64,000 nucleotides of DNA, from contig JACJYL010000002.1 of the NCBI GenBank assembly GCA_020636105.1, forward strand, positions 124,001 through 188,000, written 5' to 3'. This document shows, piece after piece, positions 42,572 through 52,820 of this stretch; position 1 is the stretch's first letter; every line of letters begins with the position of its first letter. The translations under genes were made by a program, and so were the position numbers. The notes beneath the pieces are model-generated. The model was not told the DNA's origin. It was given only the letters and a program-made list of their open reading frames with translations, and ran no database searches. The DNA is from Lewinellaceae bacterium. Lineage in GTDB: Bacteria > Bacteroidota > Bacteroidia > Chitinophagales > Saprospiraceae.

Positions 42572-44215
42572 ATGAAACGAAATTTAGCTTTAACAATCAC
42601 TTTATTTCTTTGTGCAACCATCCTTGGGTATTCACAAACAAAAATTGAAATAAAAGACAACTGGTACTATCTTGAAGGAGAAAAGTTCTTTATAAAAGCT
42701 ATCGGTTATGAAATAGGGGCACGTCCAGGACAACATCCTTATGAGGACGAAAAACAAGATTACCTGGAATTAATGAAATTCGATCTGGAAAACATTAAAG
42801 AGGGTGGCTACAACGCCATTAGAACCTGGAGTCAATATTCTGAAGCTCAATTGAAACTTGTTCAAGAATCGGGTTTAAAACTTATTATGGGTTTAGAGGT
42901 AAATCCGAAAGGAGATTACGGTGATCCTGAATTTTTAAATCGTATTAAAAAAGACATGAAAAAACTCATGACGTATGCTCCAAAATACGATTGTATAATA
43001 TCCTACCTGGTTATCAATGAACCACAAACAGACCATATCCACCACGTTTCAGGAAAAGCATTTGTAAATTTTATGCAACTCCTTAAAGATATTATTCATG
43101 AAAAACATCCTGGAGTTCCGGTAACGCTTTCGGCAAATGCTATGATTAGTGATTACATGGATCAAAGTATCTTTGATGTATACGCATACAATTGTTACGA
43201 CCATATCGAGGGTCAAACAGCAACAATGGGATTTAGAGATTATATTAAAGGCTTGAATGAATTAAACGGATTAGATAAGCCTTTTATAACGACCGAATTT
43301 GGATATTCCGTATCACCAAAAGGTGGTTCTGGTCGATACGGCAGCAATACACTACAAGAACAAAGTGATGGTCTAATTGCTAACTATAGAGACCTTCTTG
43401 ATGCTGGTGCTGTTGGTATGTGTCCATTTTATTATGCCGACGGATGGTGGAAAGGCGGTGAAAAAAGTGTTCACAATATAACTCAACCAGAAGAGTGGTT
43501 TGGGTTTTGGGGGTATAGCGATTTAAACGACCATTATGGTTCGCCTCGTCCGGTTTGGTTTGCTATGAGAGATTATATGAAAGGCTTGATTTTAAGTCCA
43601 AAGAACAAATCGATACATACCAATACTAAAATACCTTTAGAACTCTATAATAACGAAGATGTAAAAAAAGTGGTTGTAAAATACCGTGATAAAGTTATCT
43701 ATGAAAAAAACATAATAAGCAAAGGCTATTTTGCGGATGAATTGACAATTAATCCAGATGGAATTGAGGATATAGAACTTGCTTTTGAGTTTTACGATAA
43801 GGACAATACCATTGTTAAAACTGAATCTATCTTTATTTTAGCTTCAAAAACACCTTTCGAATTACCTAAATTGAGCATTGAAGTTACTCCTGAAAAAGAT
43901 CTGAATAAAGGAAAAATCGGAAGCATCAAAACTAAAATAGAGCCCAACGAAAATTTTAAATTGGTCGGGGATTTAGTAGTGAGCTATAACACGCACCTAG
44001 GGTGGGATGTTGGACCACAAATATCAGTTTCTATAAAAGACCAATTGAATAATGACGTAATTACATCTGAAAATTTCTTTCATATCCCTGATAATTGTTG
44101 GATTGTAAATGCATCTGCCGGAATTTCAGTTCAGTATGGTAAGTTTATTTTTAAAATTCACGACCAAAAAATAGTTTATAGAGGTGATTGGGCTAAGGAA
44201 GTTGGTCGAAAATAA
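42572..44215 (+). CDS. secreted clan-A glycoside hydrolase (GH2/GH5-type TIM barrel)
   Basis: This 547-residue protein has a signal peptide (about 1-21, ...ILGYSQ). A TIM-barrel domain (about 30-345) starts with a strand pair typical of GH2/GH5 catalytic modules. The probable acid/base is Glu150 in YLVINEPQ, and the probable nucleophile is Glu242 in FITTEFGYS. A C-terminal beta-sandwich region (about 350-540) follows. It would hydrolyse beta-linked glycans in the periplasm or outside; the exact family and substrate cannot be fixed. It has no sorting domain, so T9SS export is not indicated. Base composition is AT-rich like the array, and the gene ends 40 bp before a truncated backbone gene. 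Confidence 0.8.
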   Translation: MKRNLALTITLFLCATILGYSQTKIEIKDNWYYLEGEKFFIKAIGYEIGARPGQHPYEDEKQDYLELMKFDLENIKEGGYNAIRTWSQYSEAQLKLVQESGLKLIMGLEVNPKGDYGDPEFLNRIKKDMKKLMTYAPKYDCIISYLVINEPQTDHIHHVSGKAFVNFMQLLKDIIHEKHPGVPVTLSANAMISDYMDQSIFDVYAYNCYDHIEGQTATMGFRDYIKGLNELNGLDKPFITTEFGYSVSPKGGSGRYGSNTLQEQSDGLIANYRDLLDAGAVGMCPFYYADGWWKGGEKSVHNITQPEEWFGFWGYSDLNDHYGSPRPVWFAMRDYMKGLILSPKNKSIHTNTKIPLELYNNEDVKKVVVKYRDKVIYEKNIISKGYFADELTINPDGIEDIELAFEFYDKDNTIVKTESIFILASKTPFELPKLSIEVTPEKDLNKGKIGSIKTKIEPNENFKLVGDLVVSYNTHLGWDVGPQISVSIKDQLNNDVITSENFFHIPDNCWIVNASAGISVQYGKFIFKIHDQKIVYRGDWAKEVGRK

Positions 44216-44254
44216 GGCTGCTCACTCATGGTATAGATAAGCCAGGAGGCTGTT

Positions 44255-45187
44255 TTGACAGCCATACCTTTAACCCCATTACCCCCTGTAAAAAAGGACA
44301 TCAGGGAAGTGAAAGAAATATCCATTGACCGGAAGCCCATCGGATCAGGAATAGAAAATCCGGTGGCATCCCAAAACGTCGATATGGAAAAGGCAAAAAC
44401 CAAAGAAAAACCATTGATCCTGCTTGTTGAGGACAACCCTGATGTCGTGGCCTATGTGGCCTCCTGCCTTGGGGGCTACAGGCTGGCCGTCGCCAAAAAT
44501 GGGCAGGAAGGGTATGACATTGCCACCGAGATCATTCCCGACCTGATCATCAGCGATGTGATGATGCCCGTGATGGACGGGTTTGAATTTTGCCGGAAAG
44601 TCAAGTCCGATGAACGAACGGATCACATCCCCGTGATCATGCTCACCGCACGTGCCGACATGGACAGTAAAATAGAAGGGCTGGAACTGGGAGCCAACGC
44701 CTATCTGCCCAAACCTTACGAAAAGCAGGAATTGTTGCTGACCATCAGGAACCTGTTCGAGCTGAGAGATAATATGCGGAGGCGCCATCAAAATATTGCC
44801 GGTTTGGTTGATGCATCTGAACCAAAAAATATGAAGGAAGCAGCCATCGAAGATCCATTTGTTGCCAGAGTCCGGGAGATGATTGAAGAACACATAACCG
44901 ATTTCAATCTGAATGTCGATCAGCTGGCCAAAGAGCTGTACCTCAGCCCTTCCCAGTTCCGGCGAAAGCTGGATGCATTGACCGGTTTTTCTCCCAACAG
45001 CTTCATCCGTTTCCTGAGGTTGAAAAAAGCAAAAACATTGTTGCAGGATCCGGAATTGAGCATCACCGCCGTTGCTTTTGACAGTGGATTTAGTGATCCC
45101 AGTTATTTTACCAGGGTGTTTAAGCAGGAGTTTGGGAAGACGCCAGTGGATTGGCGGATGGAAAATCCAAGCGAGGCGTTACCTTGA
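44255..45187 (+). pseudogene. C-terminal part of a hybrid two-component regulator (receiver + AraC), truncated
   Basis: The remaining 310 residues hold a response-regulator receiver domain (about 55-170; LLVEDNPDVVAYV, phospho-Asp in LIISDVMMP, Lys in LPKPYE) and an AraC-type helix-turn-helix output domain (about 205-305; VDQLAKELYLSPSQFRRKLDAL, ITAVAFDSGFSDPSYFTRVFKQEFG). In-frame codons upstream of the TTG read AVLTAIPLTPLP, which looks like the last strand of a histidine-kinase ATPase domain, then a stop at 44234. The sensor and kinase parts are therefore missing. It may still be expressed from an alternative start, but I read it as a remnant cut at the accessory-region border. Confidence 0.75.
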
Positions 45188-45226
45188 CAAGGTGACACAC
45201 TGGATTAAAGTACTTACCTTTGACAT

Positions 45227-45997
45227 ATGAAAAAACCACTGAGGTACCGCAACGGCATCCCATTCTTTTACGATAAAACTGCAACAGATTTTAAAAAGGA
45301 TATCTACGAACGGTATGATGATATGGTGGTTCGGCAAACGGCCCTTCATCTCGCCGATGCTTTATGGGGGCACTATCCGATACAGGCCGTTTTGGATTTC
45401 GCTGAAGAACACTATCAAAATTACCCGGAACACAATATCCTGGAGGTCGGGTGTGGTGTAGGGCGCTGGATTGGCAGTCTGGCAAAGAGCTTTCCAAAAT
45501 CAAAATGCCATGGAATTGATTACAGTTACCAGATGCTGAAGCGGGCGCGTGAATTTTGGGTGGACGGTAAAGAATTGATCATTGACTTGAGAAGTAAGGG
45601 GTTTTCGGACCGGCTGAAGATACAGGGGCATCAACTGGAGAATTTACAATTGGGTTTAGCGAAAGCATCAGATCTGCCCTTTGCAAAGGAGAGCCAGGAT
45701 CTGGTACTGAGCAGTTTTTTATTGGACAGACTGGAAAACCCGGGAGAAGGTTTGCTGGAAATGCATCGTGTTCTAAAACCCAATGGCCTGCTCATTTTAA
45801 TCACCCCGCTCAATTTCAAACAGGCTGAACACTGGGCGGCCTATTATCCTCCTGTTAAACTTGTCGAATTATTGACGAAAATCGGCTTTGCCATAATAGA
45901 CTGGCAGGAAGAAATCATCATCCGGGAGCCCATTGATTTCCGGGACAATGCGGTGACCTGGAAATGTTTAGGGGTTATTGCGAGTAAAGCGAAATGA
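45227..45997 (+). CDS. class I SAM-dependent methyltransferase
   Basis: This 256-residue protein has a Rossmann methyltransferase core: ILEVGCGVGRW (motif I, about 72-82), an acidic CHGIDYSYQM loop, LPFAKESQDLVLSS (motif II-III) and MHRVLKPNGLLILITP (motif IV). The N-terminal 70 residues are a helical lid. The substrate is unknown. The start at the ATG at 45227 fits a downstream basic KKPLRYRNG. Spacing to the truncated regulator is 39 bp. Confidence 0.85.
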   Translation: MKKPLRYRNGIPFFYDKTATDFKKDIYERYDDMVVRQTALHLADALWGHYPIQAVLDFAEEHYQNYPEHNILEVGCGVGRWIGSLAKSFPKSKCHGIDYSYQMLKRAREFWVDGKELIIDLRSKGFSDRLKIQGHQLENLQLGLAKASDLPFAKESQDLVLSSFLLDRLENPGEGLLEMHRVLKPNGLLILITPLNFKQAEHWAAYYPPVKLVELLTKIGFAIIDWQEEIIIREPIDFRDNAVTWKCLGVIASKAK

Positions 45998-46438
45998 TTA
46001 CTTATTACGGTGTAACAAAAGATTCATTATAGTTTTTCAATAGGGGGATTTTACAGATTTTTCCTGGGAATTAAATTTCAATTAGCGAAGGAAACACAAA
46101 AACCAACACTACAAGGCTTTTAGCCCTTTTTTATGGTCGTTTTTTGGAGGCCTAAAGGCCTGGGGTTTGATGATATTTTTTACCCAGCGCTAAAGCACTG
46201 GGCAATCAAAATTTTATTTAAAGACATTATTTTTGTTATACGGCCATAAGTAGTTCGTCTGGAATAAGGAATGAACACCCTGAATGTTAATTTCTGCCTC
46301 ACCAGGTTCATTTTTACCATCCCATAAAATAATACCTGCCCGTTTTTCATTATGTCTTTAGGTTAAAGTAATAAAGCTAAACATCCCAGGGAAAATTAAT
46401 CCAACTTCTTTCAAAAACACCTAAATGTTATCCCGAAA
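45998..46438. other. intergenic region with dispersed repeat
   Basis: It contains a small palindrome AGGCCTAAAGGCCT (46148-46161) and, at 46191-46245, a sequence (TAAAGCACTGGGCAATC ... TTTTATTTAAAG ... TTTTTGTT) that recurs with about 85% identity at 54899-54952. I see no gene. Confidence 0.55.
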
Positions 46439-49400
46439 ATGATTAGACTTTATTTATCTACTTGTTTTATTGTATTTACTTTTCTTCAGGCAAATGCCAG
46501 TTTTTTTACTACATTTTATTCCAAAAACACCCCTGCAAGGCAACTTTCAGGAACGAAAGCCCCATGGGTGAAAAATGCCGGGCAGTGGGATGGGGACATT
46601 TTGTATGTAGCCCATACCTTTTCAGGAAATATCATCATTAATAAGGCAGGTGAAATCCTTTACGCCTTGCCCGTGGATAGTACCTCAGGTTATGTATTGA
46701 AAGAAAGATTTGCAGGAAATACAACAAAATATTCCCGGAAGATGCCCTCCGGCGAGCAAAAAGCGCTTTCAGTTTTCAACTATTTCATCGGCAATGACCC
46801 ATCGTCCTGGAAAACGAATATACCCAGCTATGAGATGCTGAACCTGGGGGAGATCTGGCCGGGTGTTGACCTCAAACTCAACGCTTATAACGATAATGTG
46901 GAGAAGCTGTTTTATGTAAAACCCAACATTGATCCACGATCCATTCAAATGGCCATTGACGGGGCGGATAAACTGGAAATATCCCCCAACGGCAATTTGA
47001 TCGTGTTCACACCCGCCGGGAAATTATCATATTCTGCTCCTGTGGCCTACCAGTGGATCAATGGCAGGAAACGTTTCGCGAAAGCGCAATATAAAATAGA
47101 GGAAACGGAAAAAAATACCTATGCTTTCCTGGTGGAAGATTATGATCCGAATTACGAACTGATCATCGATCCATTATTGGCTTCTACCTTTATGGGGGAT
47201 GGCGGCAATGACTGGGGCAATGCCCTGACCGTGGACGAAAGTGGAAACGTTTTTATTACCGGCTACTCCTGGTCCGATAACTTTCCCACTACGGCGGGGA
47301 GTTTCGACGAAAGTTTTAATGGCGTAAAGGAGGCCTTTGTGTCGAAATTCAACAATGATCTTTCCACTTTACTGGTTTCCACTTTTATTGGGGGCAGCAG
47401 CTGGGACAACGGACTTTCAGTGATTGTGGAAGCAACGGGGGAGGTGATCATTTCCGGAGCGACCGGCTCCTCCAATTTCCCGATGGCGGGGGCCTCTTAC
47501 GATAATAGTTATAATGGGGGCAGCAATGATGTTTTTGTCTGCAAACTCGACAATGACCTTTCTACCCTCATCGTCTCCACTTTTATCGGCGGCGGGGATG
47601 ATGATTACGGTTATGACCTGACCCTTGATAATGCGGGAAATATTTTTGTGACAGGGAGAACAGAATCGACTGATTATCCTGCCAATGGCGGATTTGACAA
47701 TACTTTTAACGGCGGTTTTGAAGATGTATTTGTTTCAAAACTGAACAATGGGCTCTCTGCCTTACTGGCTTCCACCTACATTGGCGGGAGCACAGATGAA
47801 GGAGCCGATGCGATCATTACCGATAATGCCGGCAATGTTTTTATTTCGGGATTTACCTACTCTGGTGATTTTCCCTTCGCCGGAATGCCTTATGATTCCA
47901 CCCACAATGGTTCGGGAGATATTTTTGTAGCGAAATTTGACAATGATCTTTCTATGCTTTCCGCCGCCACTTTTATAGGTGGAAGCAATTTTGAGGAGAG
48001 CCATGCCATTACGCTGGATTCGGCGCAAAATGTGTTTATAGCAGGTTATACAGGTTCTCCGGAGTTTCCGACGACTACCGGGGTTTACGACGCTACTTTT
48101 AATGGCAACCACGATGCAATCATTACGAAACTGGATAATGATCTGTCCGGCATCATTGCTTCCACTTTCATTGGCGGAGCAGACGATGATGACTGTTACG
48201 GGCTGGTCATTGAAGGAGCGGAAAATGTTTTCATCACAGGGATCAGTTTTTCAACCGATTATCCGGTGACCGCCAATGCGTTTGATCAGACGCACAATGG
48301 CGACAGGGATATTTTTGTCTCGCGTTTTTCTTTCGATCTTTCAGCACTACTGGAATCGACCTACATTGGAGGCGCTGACAATGACTGGGCCCTGGATCTC
48401 GCCATCGACGAAACAGGAAGTGTTTTTGTCGGCGGTGGAACGTATTCCAGTGATTTCCCCATTGAAGGCAGTCCGTATGATGATTCCTATAACGGCGGAG
48501 AGGATGTTATCATCGCCAAAATAGTGGGTTGCGGAGTCAATGACCTTTGTAATCCGGATAATTCATTCGGCTCCATATTTTTGGATATCAAACGGGATAC
48601 GATCTGCAGCATGGGATGCAGTGCCTCAGCCACGCCCGGCCCGACAAATATAGGAGGATGTTTTGATTTTCAATATGCAACGGTCTGGTACACTTTTACC
48701 CCCGAGGTGGACAGGGATTGTATAAAGATCACGATCGACAGTGAAGATCTGCCCCAGCCTCAAATGGCTGTTTTCCAGGGGGATTGTCCCGGTATTACTT
48801 CTTCTATTCCGTTCACTTGTGATACGGGTTCCGGCGGCGAATTATCGATCCATATGGGCGTGGAAGCCAATACTACCTATTTTATTGCCGTCTCGGATGC
48901 TACAGGAGCAGAAGGGTATTTTGACATTTGCATAGAAAACAGCCCTGAAGATGCGATTGCGTTGGATGTTGTCGCCAGCGACCTCCACTGTTTTGAAAGT
49001 AATGACGGAAGCATTCAAATTACGGTAAATAATGGAACGGGGTTTATTGATTATGACTGGAATGAAGATGCTTTGGATGGGATGGAGGATCAAAATACTT
49101 TATCAATCGGAGCTTACCTCGTTACGGTTACTGACGAGAACAATTGCACGGCTCAGAGCGACTCGATCATCATTTCGCAGCCAGACCAGATCTTTGTCGA
49201 CCTGGCATTGCAAGCCGAGGATAATGTAATCCTGTATGGTGATACAGTATTGGCCATTGCGTTGCCATCTATCGATGAAGAGGCTATTGCAAATACAATC
49301 TGGTCGCCTCAACAAATTTTGACGAATCCAACCTCAGGAGATTTCTTTGAGCAATATGTTTCTCCACTTTCGAGAACCGAACTGATGGTTATGATTGAGG

Positions 49401-49750
49401 ACACATCGGGTTGTTTTGCGATGGATTCTATCCTGATCGCGGTGAGTAAGGATTTTCCTTTTTACATTCCCAATGCGTTCGCTCCCCAAAGTGCCAATGC
49501 ACCAAATGCCATCTTCCGTCCTTTTGTTACCAATAAAGTAAAGGTCATAAACTTTTTTAGAATCTTTAATCGCTGGGGCGACCTGGTTTATGAAAGAACT
49601 AATTTCCCCATAGGCGATACATCCGCCGGTTGGGATGGTACCTTTAACGGGAAATTACTCAACTCCGGTGTTTTCCTGTTTTTCCTGGAAGCGGAATTTA
49701 TTGACGGATCTGTTGAATCTTTTTCGGGGGATGTAACGCTTGTTAGGTGA
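46439..49750 (+). CDS. large SBBP-repeat beta-propeller surface protein with T9SS type B C-terminus
   Basis: This 1,103-residue protein has a signal peptide (about 1-20), an N-terminal beta domain (about 30-245) common ahead of SBBP propellers, and about nine SBBP repeats (about 247-700) of the form L-(A/V)-S-T-(F/Y)-(I/M)-G-G, then G-N-(V/I)-F-(I/V)-(T/S)-G and FP-x2-(G/A). It then has a Cys-containing beta domain (about 700-850), a SprB-like repeat (NNGTGFIDYDWNEDALDG ... VTDENNC) and a gliding-motility type C-terminal domain (FYIPNAFAPQSAN ... FSGDVTLVR). It is exported by T9SS and likely surface-anchored. No enzymatic motif is seen. Confidence 0.85.
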   Translation: MIRLYLSTCFIVFTFLQANASFFTTFYSKNTPARQLSGTKAPWVKNAGQWDGDILYVAHTFSGNIIINKAGEILYALPVDSTSGYVLKERFAGNTTKYSRKMPSGEQKALSVFNYFIGNDPSSWKTNIPSYEMLNLGEIWPGVDLKLNAYNDNVEKLFYVKPNIDPRSIQMAIDGADKLEISPNGNLIVFTPAGKLSYSAPVAYQWINGRKRFAKAQYKIEETEKNTYAFLVEDYDPNYELIIDPLLASTFMGDGGNDWGNALTVDESGNVFITGYSWSDNFPTTAGSFDESFNGVKEAFVSKFNNDLSTLLVSTFIGGSSWDNGLSVIVEATGEVIISGATGSSNFPMAGASYDNSYNGGSNDVFVCKLDNDLSTLIVSTFIGGGDDDYGYDLTLDNAGNIFVTGRTESTDYPANGGFDNTFNGGFEDVFVSKLNNGLSALLASTYIGGSTDEGADAIITDNAGNVFISGFTYSGDFPFAGMPYDSTHNGSGDIFVAKFDNDLSMLSAATFIGGSNFEESHAITLDSAQNVFIAGYTGSPEFPTTTGVYDATFNGNHDAIITKLDNDLSGIIASTFIGGADDDDCYGLVIEGAENVFITGISFSTDYPVTANAFDQTHNGDRDIFVSRFSFDLSALLESTYIGGADNDWALDLAIDETGSVFVGGGTYSSDFPIEGSPYDDSYNGGEDVIIAKIVGCGVNDLCNPDNSFGSIFLDIKRDTICSMGCSASATPGPTNIGGCFDFQYATVWYTFTPEVDRDCIKITIDSEDLPQPQMAVFQGDCPGITSSIPFTCDTGSGGELSIHMGVEANTTYFIAVSDATGAEGYFDICIENSPEDAIALDVVASDLHCFESNDGSIQITVNNGTGFIDYDWNEDALDGMEDQNTLSIGAYLVTVTDENNCTAQSDSIIISQPDQIFVDLALQAEDNVILYGDTVLAIALPSIDEEAIANTIWSPQQILTNPTSGDFFEQYVSPLSRTELMVMIEDTSGCFAMDSILIAVSKDFPFYIPNAFAPQSANAPNAIFRPFVTNKVKVINFFRIFNRWGDLVYERTNFPIGDTSAGWDGTFNGKLLNSGVFLFFLEAEFIDGSVESFSGDVTLVR

Positions 49751-49850
49751 TTGAGGGTTCATTGGCTTTGTTTCATGGGGTTTGACTTTATTTGAAGGTT
49801 TGAAATGGTTTAATTGAACAGTCAAATCCAACAAGATATGCAAAAAAAGC

Positions 49851-49948
49851 AGAACCGCAGAATAATGGATAACCAATAACGAATTTCGAAGTTTGCCCTA
49901 TTTTAAACTTCTGTGTTCGATATTCAGTATTCGATATTCTGCGGTTCT
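49851..49948. repeat. intergenic inverted repeat (AGAACCGCAGAATA)
   Basis: A 14-bp perfect inverted repeat (49851-49864 and 49935-49948) encloses AT-rich sequence with ATTCGATATTC-type direct repeats. It looks like a short MITE-like or REP-like element, or a terminator shared by the two convergent genes on either side. Confidence 0.5.
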
Positions 49949-49987
49949 AGCTTGATGCTCATTATTCCAATTTCATTTTTTTTTGCA

Positions 49988-50743
49988 TCATTCCACCTTC
50001 ACAATCTTAACCCTCCTGACCAGATCAAGTTGCTGTAAACTCAAAATATAACTTCCTGCCACGATCGGCAATGAACTGATGTCCAGTTCCACCTCATTGG
50101 ATACCGGGGTGATCTCCCCGCTTTTTATTGTTTTACCTGAAATGTCCCGGATGGAATAATAGATCGTAGCATTACTGCAATGGGAGGAAATAATAGCTTT
50201 TGAGGCTTCCGTGACCGGATTGGGAAATATACTGGCGGAAAGACAGCCGGGATCAACCGGTTCGTCAACACCTACAATGGGGGCATCCGCCACATCAATT
50301 CTTATTTCGCTCAACCCAAAGCAGGAACCGCCGTGATTGCTCAGCCCGGTGATCAGGACATACTGAGCGCTTGCTCCTTCAAAGTCAAAAAGATCCAGTC
50401 CTTCATAAATGGAAGTCCCGTCGGCCATCGGAATCTGAAACACCCCTGCTTCCGTCCAGCTAACGCCATCATTCGAAATATCAATCACGATGTTATTCAT
50501 CCCGTCGGTCAAATACTCCGGTGCATTCGCATTCCAGATATGCATTTGAAACAATTCATACGCGTCATTCAAATTATACATTATCCAATGCGACTCCCCC
50601 CGGACAGGATTCGGATTCATCGACGCAGTACACGAGATCCATGAATCAAACCAGGTCGTATTATGCCTGTCGAGAAAACATTGGGCTGAAATATTCGCGC
50701 CAGCAAAAGCGAAAAACAGGGCTATTAATATAGATTTATTCAT
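49988..50743 (-). CDS. secreted discoidin-like protein with T9SS sorting domain
   Basis: This 251-residue protein has a signal peptide (about 1-20, ...ANISAQ) and a domain (about 22-155) with ESHWIMYNLNDAYELFQMHIWNAN-type strands and ISNDGVSWTEAG, the layout of F5/8 type C (discoidin) sugar-binding domains. A type A sorting domain follows (SIFPNPVTEASKAI ... RRVKIVKVE). It is probably a small carbohydrate-binding surface protein. It is convergent with the SBBP gene. Confidence 0.78.
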   Translation of the reverse strand: MNKSILIALFFAFAGANISAQCFLDRHNTTWFDSWISCTASMNPNPVRGESHWIMYNLNDAYELFQMHIWNANAPEYLTDGMNNIVIDISNDGVSWTEAGVFQIPMADGTSIYEGLDLFDFEGASAQYVLITGLSNHGGSCFGLSEIRIDVADAPIVGVDEPVDPGCLSASIFPNPVTEASKAIISSHCSNATIYYSIRDISGKTIKSGEITPVSNEVELDISSLPIVAGSYILSLQQLDLVRRVKIVKVE

Positions 50744-51224
50744 TTGTTTAAAAATTTACTAATGTTTTGAAAATAGTGAGCTAAAATAACCTCAAATTCA
50801 TTTCAACATTCAAGCATATTGTCATTCCAGTTCAGTGATAGCATAATAATTCAGCTACATCGGAATAGCACCTTTTCAATGCACATGATCGATAGGTGCC
50901 GTTCAGGTGGAACTAGGATATAAGGTTGTCTTTTTCCGGAGACTATGTCTCACGGAAAAAAGGTTTCATGCCTACGGCATTAAGTGAGACTGTTCAAAAA
51001 AGTGTATCAAAGTAAATAGTTAAACTCTTTAATTGCTTGATAATCAAACCTTTGCGTTAAATGCGTAATTTTGAACACCCTCCATCAAGTAAAGAAAATC
51101 TTAATTCCCGACTACCCTCACCAAAGCAGGGATCTTTAAACGCGCAAAGCCCACAAAAAACGCTGCTTATCTCCCTATGTCCTTTATCTCCTTTATCTCC
51201 TTATCTCCTTATCTCCTTTTTCCC
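50744..51224. other. intergenic region with hairpin and simple repeat
   Basis: Besides the hairpin at 50931-50960 it holds a pyrimidine-rich tandem repeat (TTATCTCC-type units) at about 51166-51224, directly after the end of the DUF1501 gene. I see no gene. Confidence 0.5.
50931..50960. terminator. bidirectional hairpin terminator-like structure
   Basis: TTTTTCCGGAGAC pairs with GTCTC-A-CGGAAAAA across a TAT loop (13 bp with one bulged A). It lies downstream of the minus-strand DUF1501 gene and has T-runs on both strands. Confidence 0.5.
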
Positions 51225-52619
51225 TTAAAGGTTCATAAACCCCATAGGCCCCGCCGAAGACCCCGTATCGTAAAAATTGCCGATATTCGGAAACAGCGTA
51301 CTTAAATCCGACGGACTAACACCAAACCACAAAGCCAGTTCAGCGAAATATTCATCATTGGAGGTAGTGGGGATCAGTACGCCATTATGAATTTCATACG
51401 GTCCTCCCAGCGCCAATGAAGGATAGGTCCCATACATATCCCCTCCCTTGATATCACCGCCCATCACCAATGCGTTGCCGCCCCAGGCATGATCACTTCC
51501 GTTGCCGTTGGAGGTTAACGTTCTTGCAAAATCTGATATCGTAAAGGTCGTCACCCCATCGAACATACCTATTTCATTCAATCCATTGGAAAATTCAAAT
51601 AAAGCCTTATCAACAATCTTAAGGTTCCTTTCGTGGGAATCAATTAATTCTCCATGCATATCCCAACCACCCATTTGCACGAAAAATATCTGTCGTTTAA
51701 AGCCGAGAATATCCCGGGCCATGATCACCTCGGTGATTCGCTTGAAGCTTTGTGAAATACGGTTGTCGGAAAAGAAGGTATTCAAATTGCCGATCTGCTC
51801 CATGGCGGCCCTGAATTCAATACTGCCGTCAAGGCTTCTTTTCAGAATATCGGTGTATGACTTTTTAAACATATCGGGATGATCTACTCCGAGCAAAAGA
51901 TCGATTCCTTCGGTCCTTTTTGCATTAAAACCTGTCGACAATGGATCATACCCGTCAATTCCAGGACTTCCGTCATACGGGTCAATGGCAAATTCAACCA
52001 GCGTCTCTCCGTATTGAAAAATATTCGTACCAGAGAGGGAAATATTCATCGACACATTTTGATTCGTATTCATGGAGTTGAGCAAATCCGCCATTCTCCC
52101 TCCCCAACCGATATGGGTTCTGACATGGGGCAAACCCGTCTGACAGTTCTTCAACTGATCCGAATGGGAAAACAACCCCAGGGGTATGGGCGCACTATTA
52201 TTTTGATAGGTAATTTTTGTGGTCGGCTCTATCAATGGACCCACATTATTGATAAAGGAGACTTTGCCTGTGTTGAACAATTGATGGATGTTGGTCATCG
52301 CAGGATTCAGACCATACTGTTTTCCATCGCTGGTAACCGGGGTGATCGGCAGCAGTTCATTTTGGGAAATGGCCAGGTCAGAGCGTGTCACGGCGTATTC
52401 GTCGTATTCCGGATTGCCACGGGGAACCACCATATTAAAAGAGTCGTTTCCGCCATTGAGAAAGAAACAGACTATCGCTTTATAATCGCCATATGGATTG
52501 TAAACCAGGTTATTAAGATAAGCGGCATTAATGGCTTTAAGTTGAGTAATGGTCGAAGCAGTGGTCACACCCAACGCCCCTAAACCGAATTGTCTTATAA
52601 ATTTTCTTCTTGAGTTCAT
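51225..52619 (-). CDS. DUF1501 family protein (Tat-exported)
   Basis: This 464-residue protein starts at the ATG at 52619, which gives a twin-arginine signal (MNSRRKFIRQFGLGALG) followed by AVCFFLNGGNDSFNMVVPRG, the conserved start of DUF1501. Further family features are GLFSHSDQLKNCQTG, GWGGRMADL and DFARTLTSNGNGSDHAWGG. The family resembles the alkaline-phosphatase/sulfatase superfamily in metal-binding pattern, but its reaction is not established. It is paired with a DUF1800 gene 200 bp upstream, as in many Bacteroidota and Planctomycetota, and is likely periplasmic or exported. Confidence 0.9.
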   Translation of the reverse strand: MNSRRKFIRQFGLGALGVTTASTITQLKAINAAYLNNLVYNPYGDYKAIVCFFLNGGNDSFNMVVPRGNPEYDEYAVTRSDLAISQNELLPITPVTSDGKQYGLNPAMTNIHQLFNTGKVSFINNVGPLIEPTTKITYQNNSAPIPLGLFSHSDQLKNCQTGLPHVRTHIGWGGRMADLLNSMNTNQNVSMNISLSGTNIFQYGETLVEFAIDPYDGSPGIDGYDPLSTGFNAKRTEGIDLLLGVDHPDMFKKSYTDILKRSLDGSIEFRAAMEQIGNLNTFFSDNRISQSFKRITEVIMARDILGFKRQIFFVQMGGWDMHGELIDSHERNLKIVDKALFEFSNGLNEIGMFDGVTTFTISDFARTLTSNGNGSDHAWGGNALVMGGDIKGGDMYGTYPSLALGGPYEIHNGVLIPTTSNDEYFAELALWFGVSPSDLSTLFPNIGNFYDTGSSAGPMGFMNL

Positions 52620-52820
52620 TATTATTAGAGTGTTTTTCTTTATGTTAGGAGAAAATTCCGTAGAAGGATTTACCTTGAACTTTGAAAGGATTATTTGCGA
52701 ACTCTGCGCCTTCTCCCGACCTATCGGTACGGGATGTGCCATTTGCGCCCTTGCGGTTAAAAAAGACTTCCATTTTTCGTTAGCTCCGGGAGCCTATCCT
52801 TCTAAATCCAATCTCCACCT

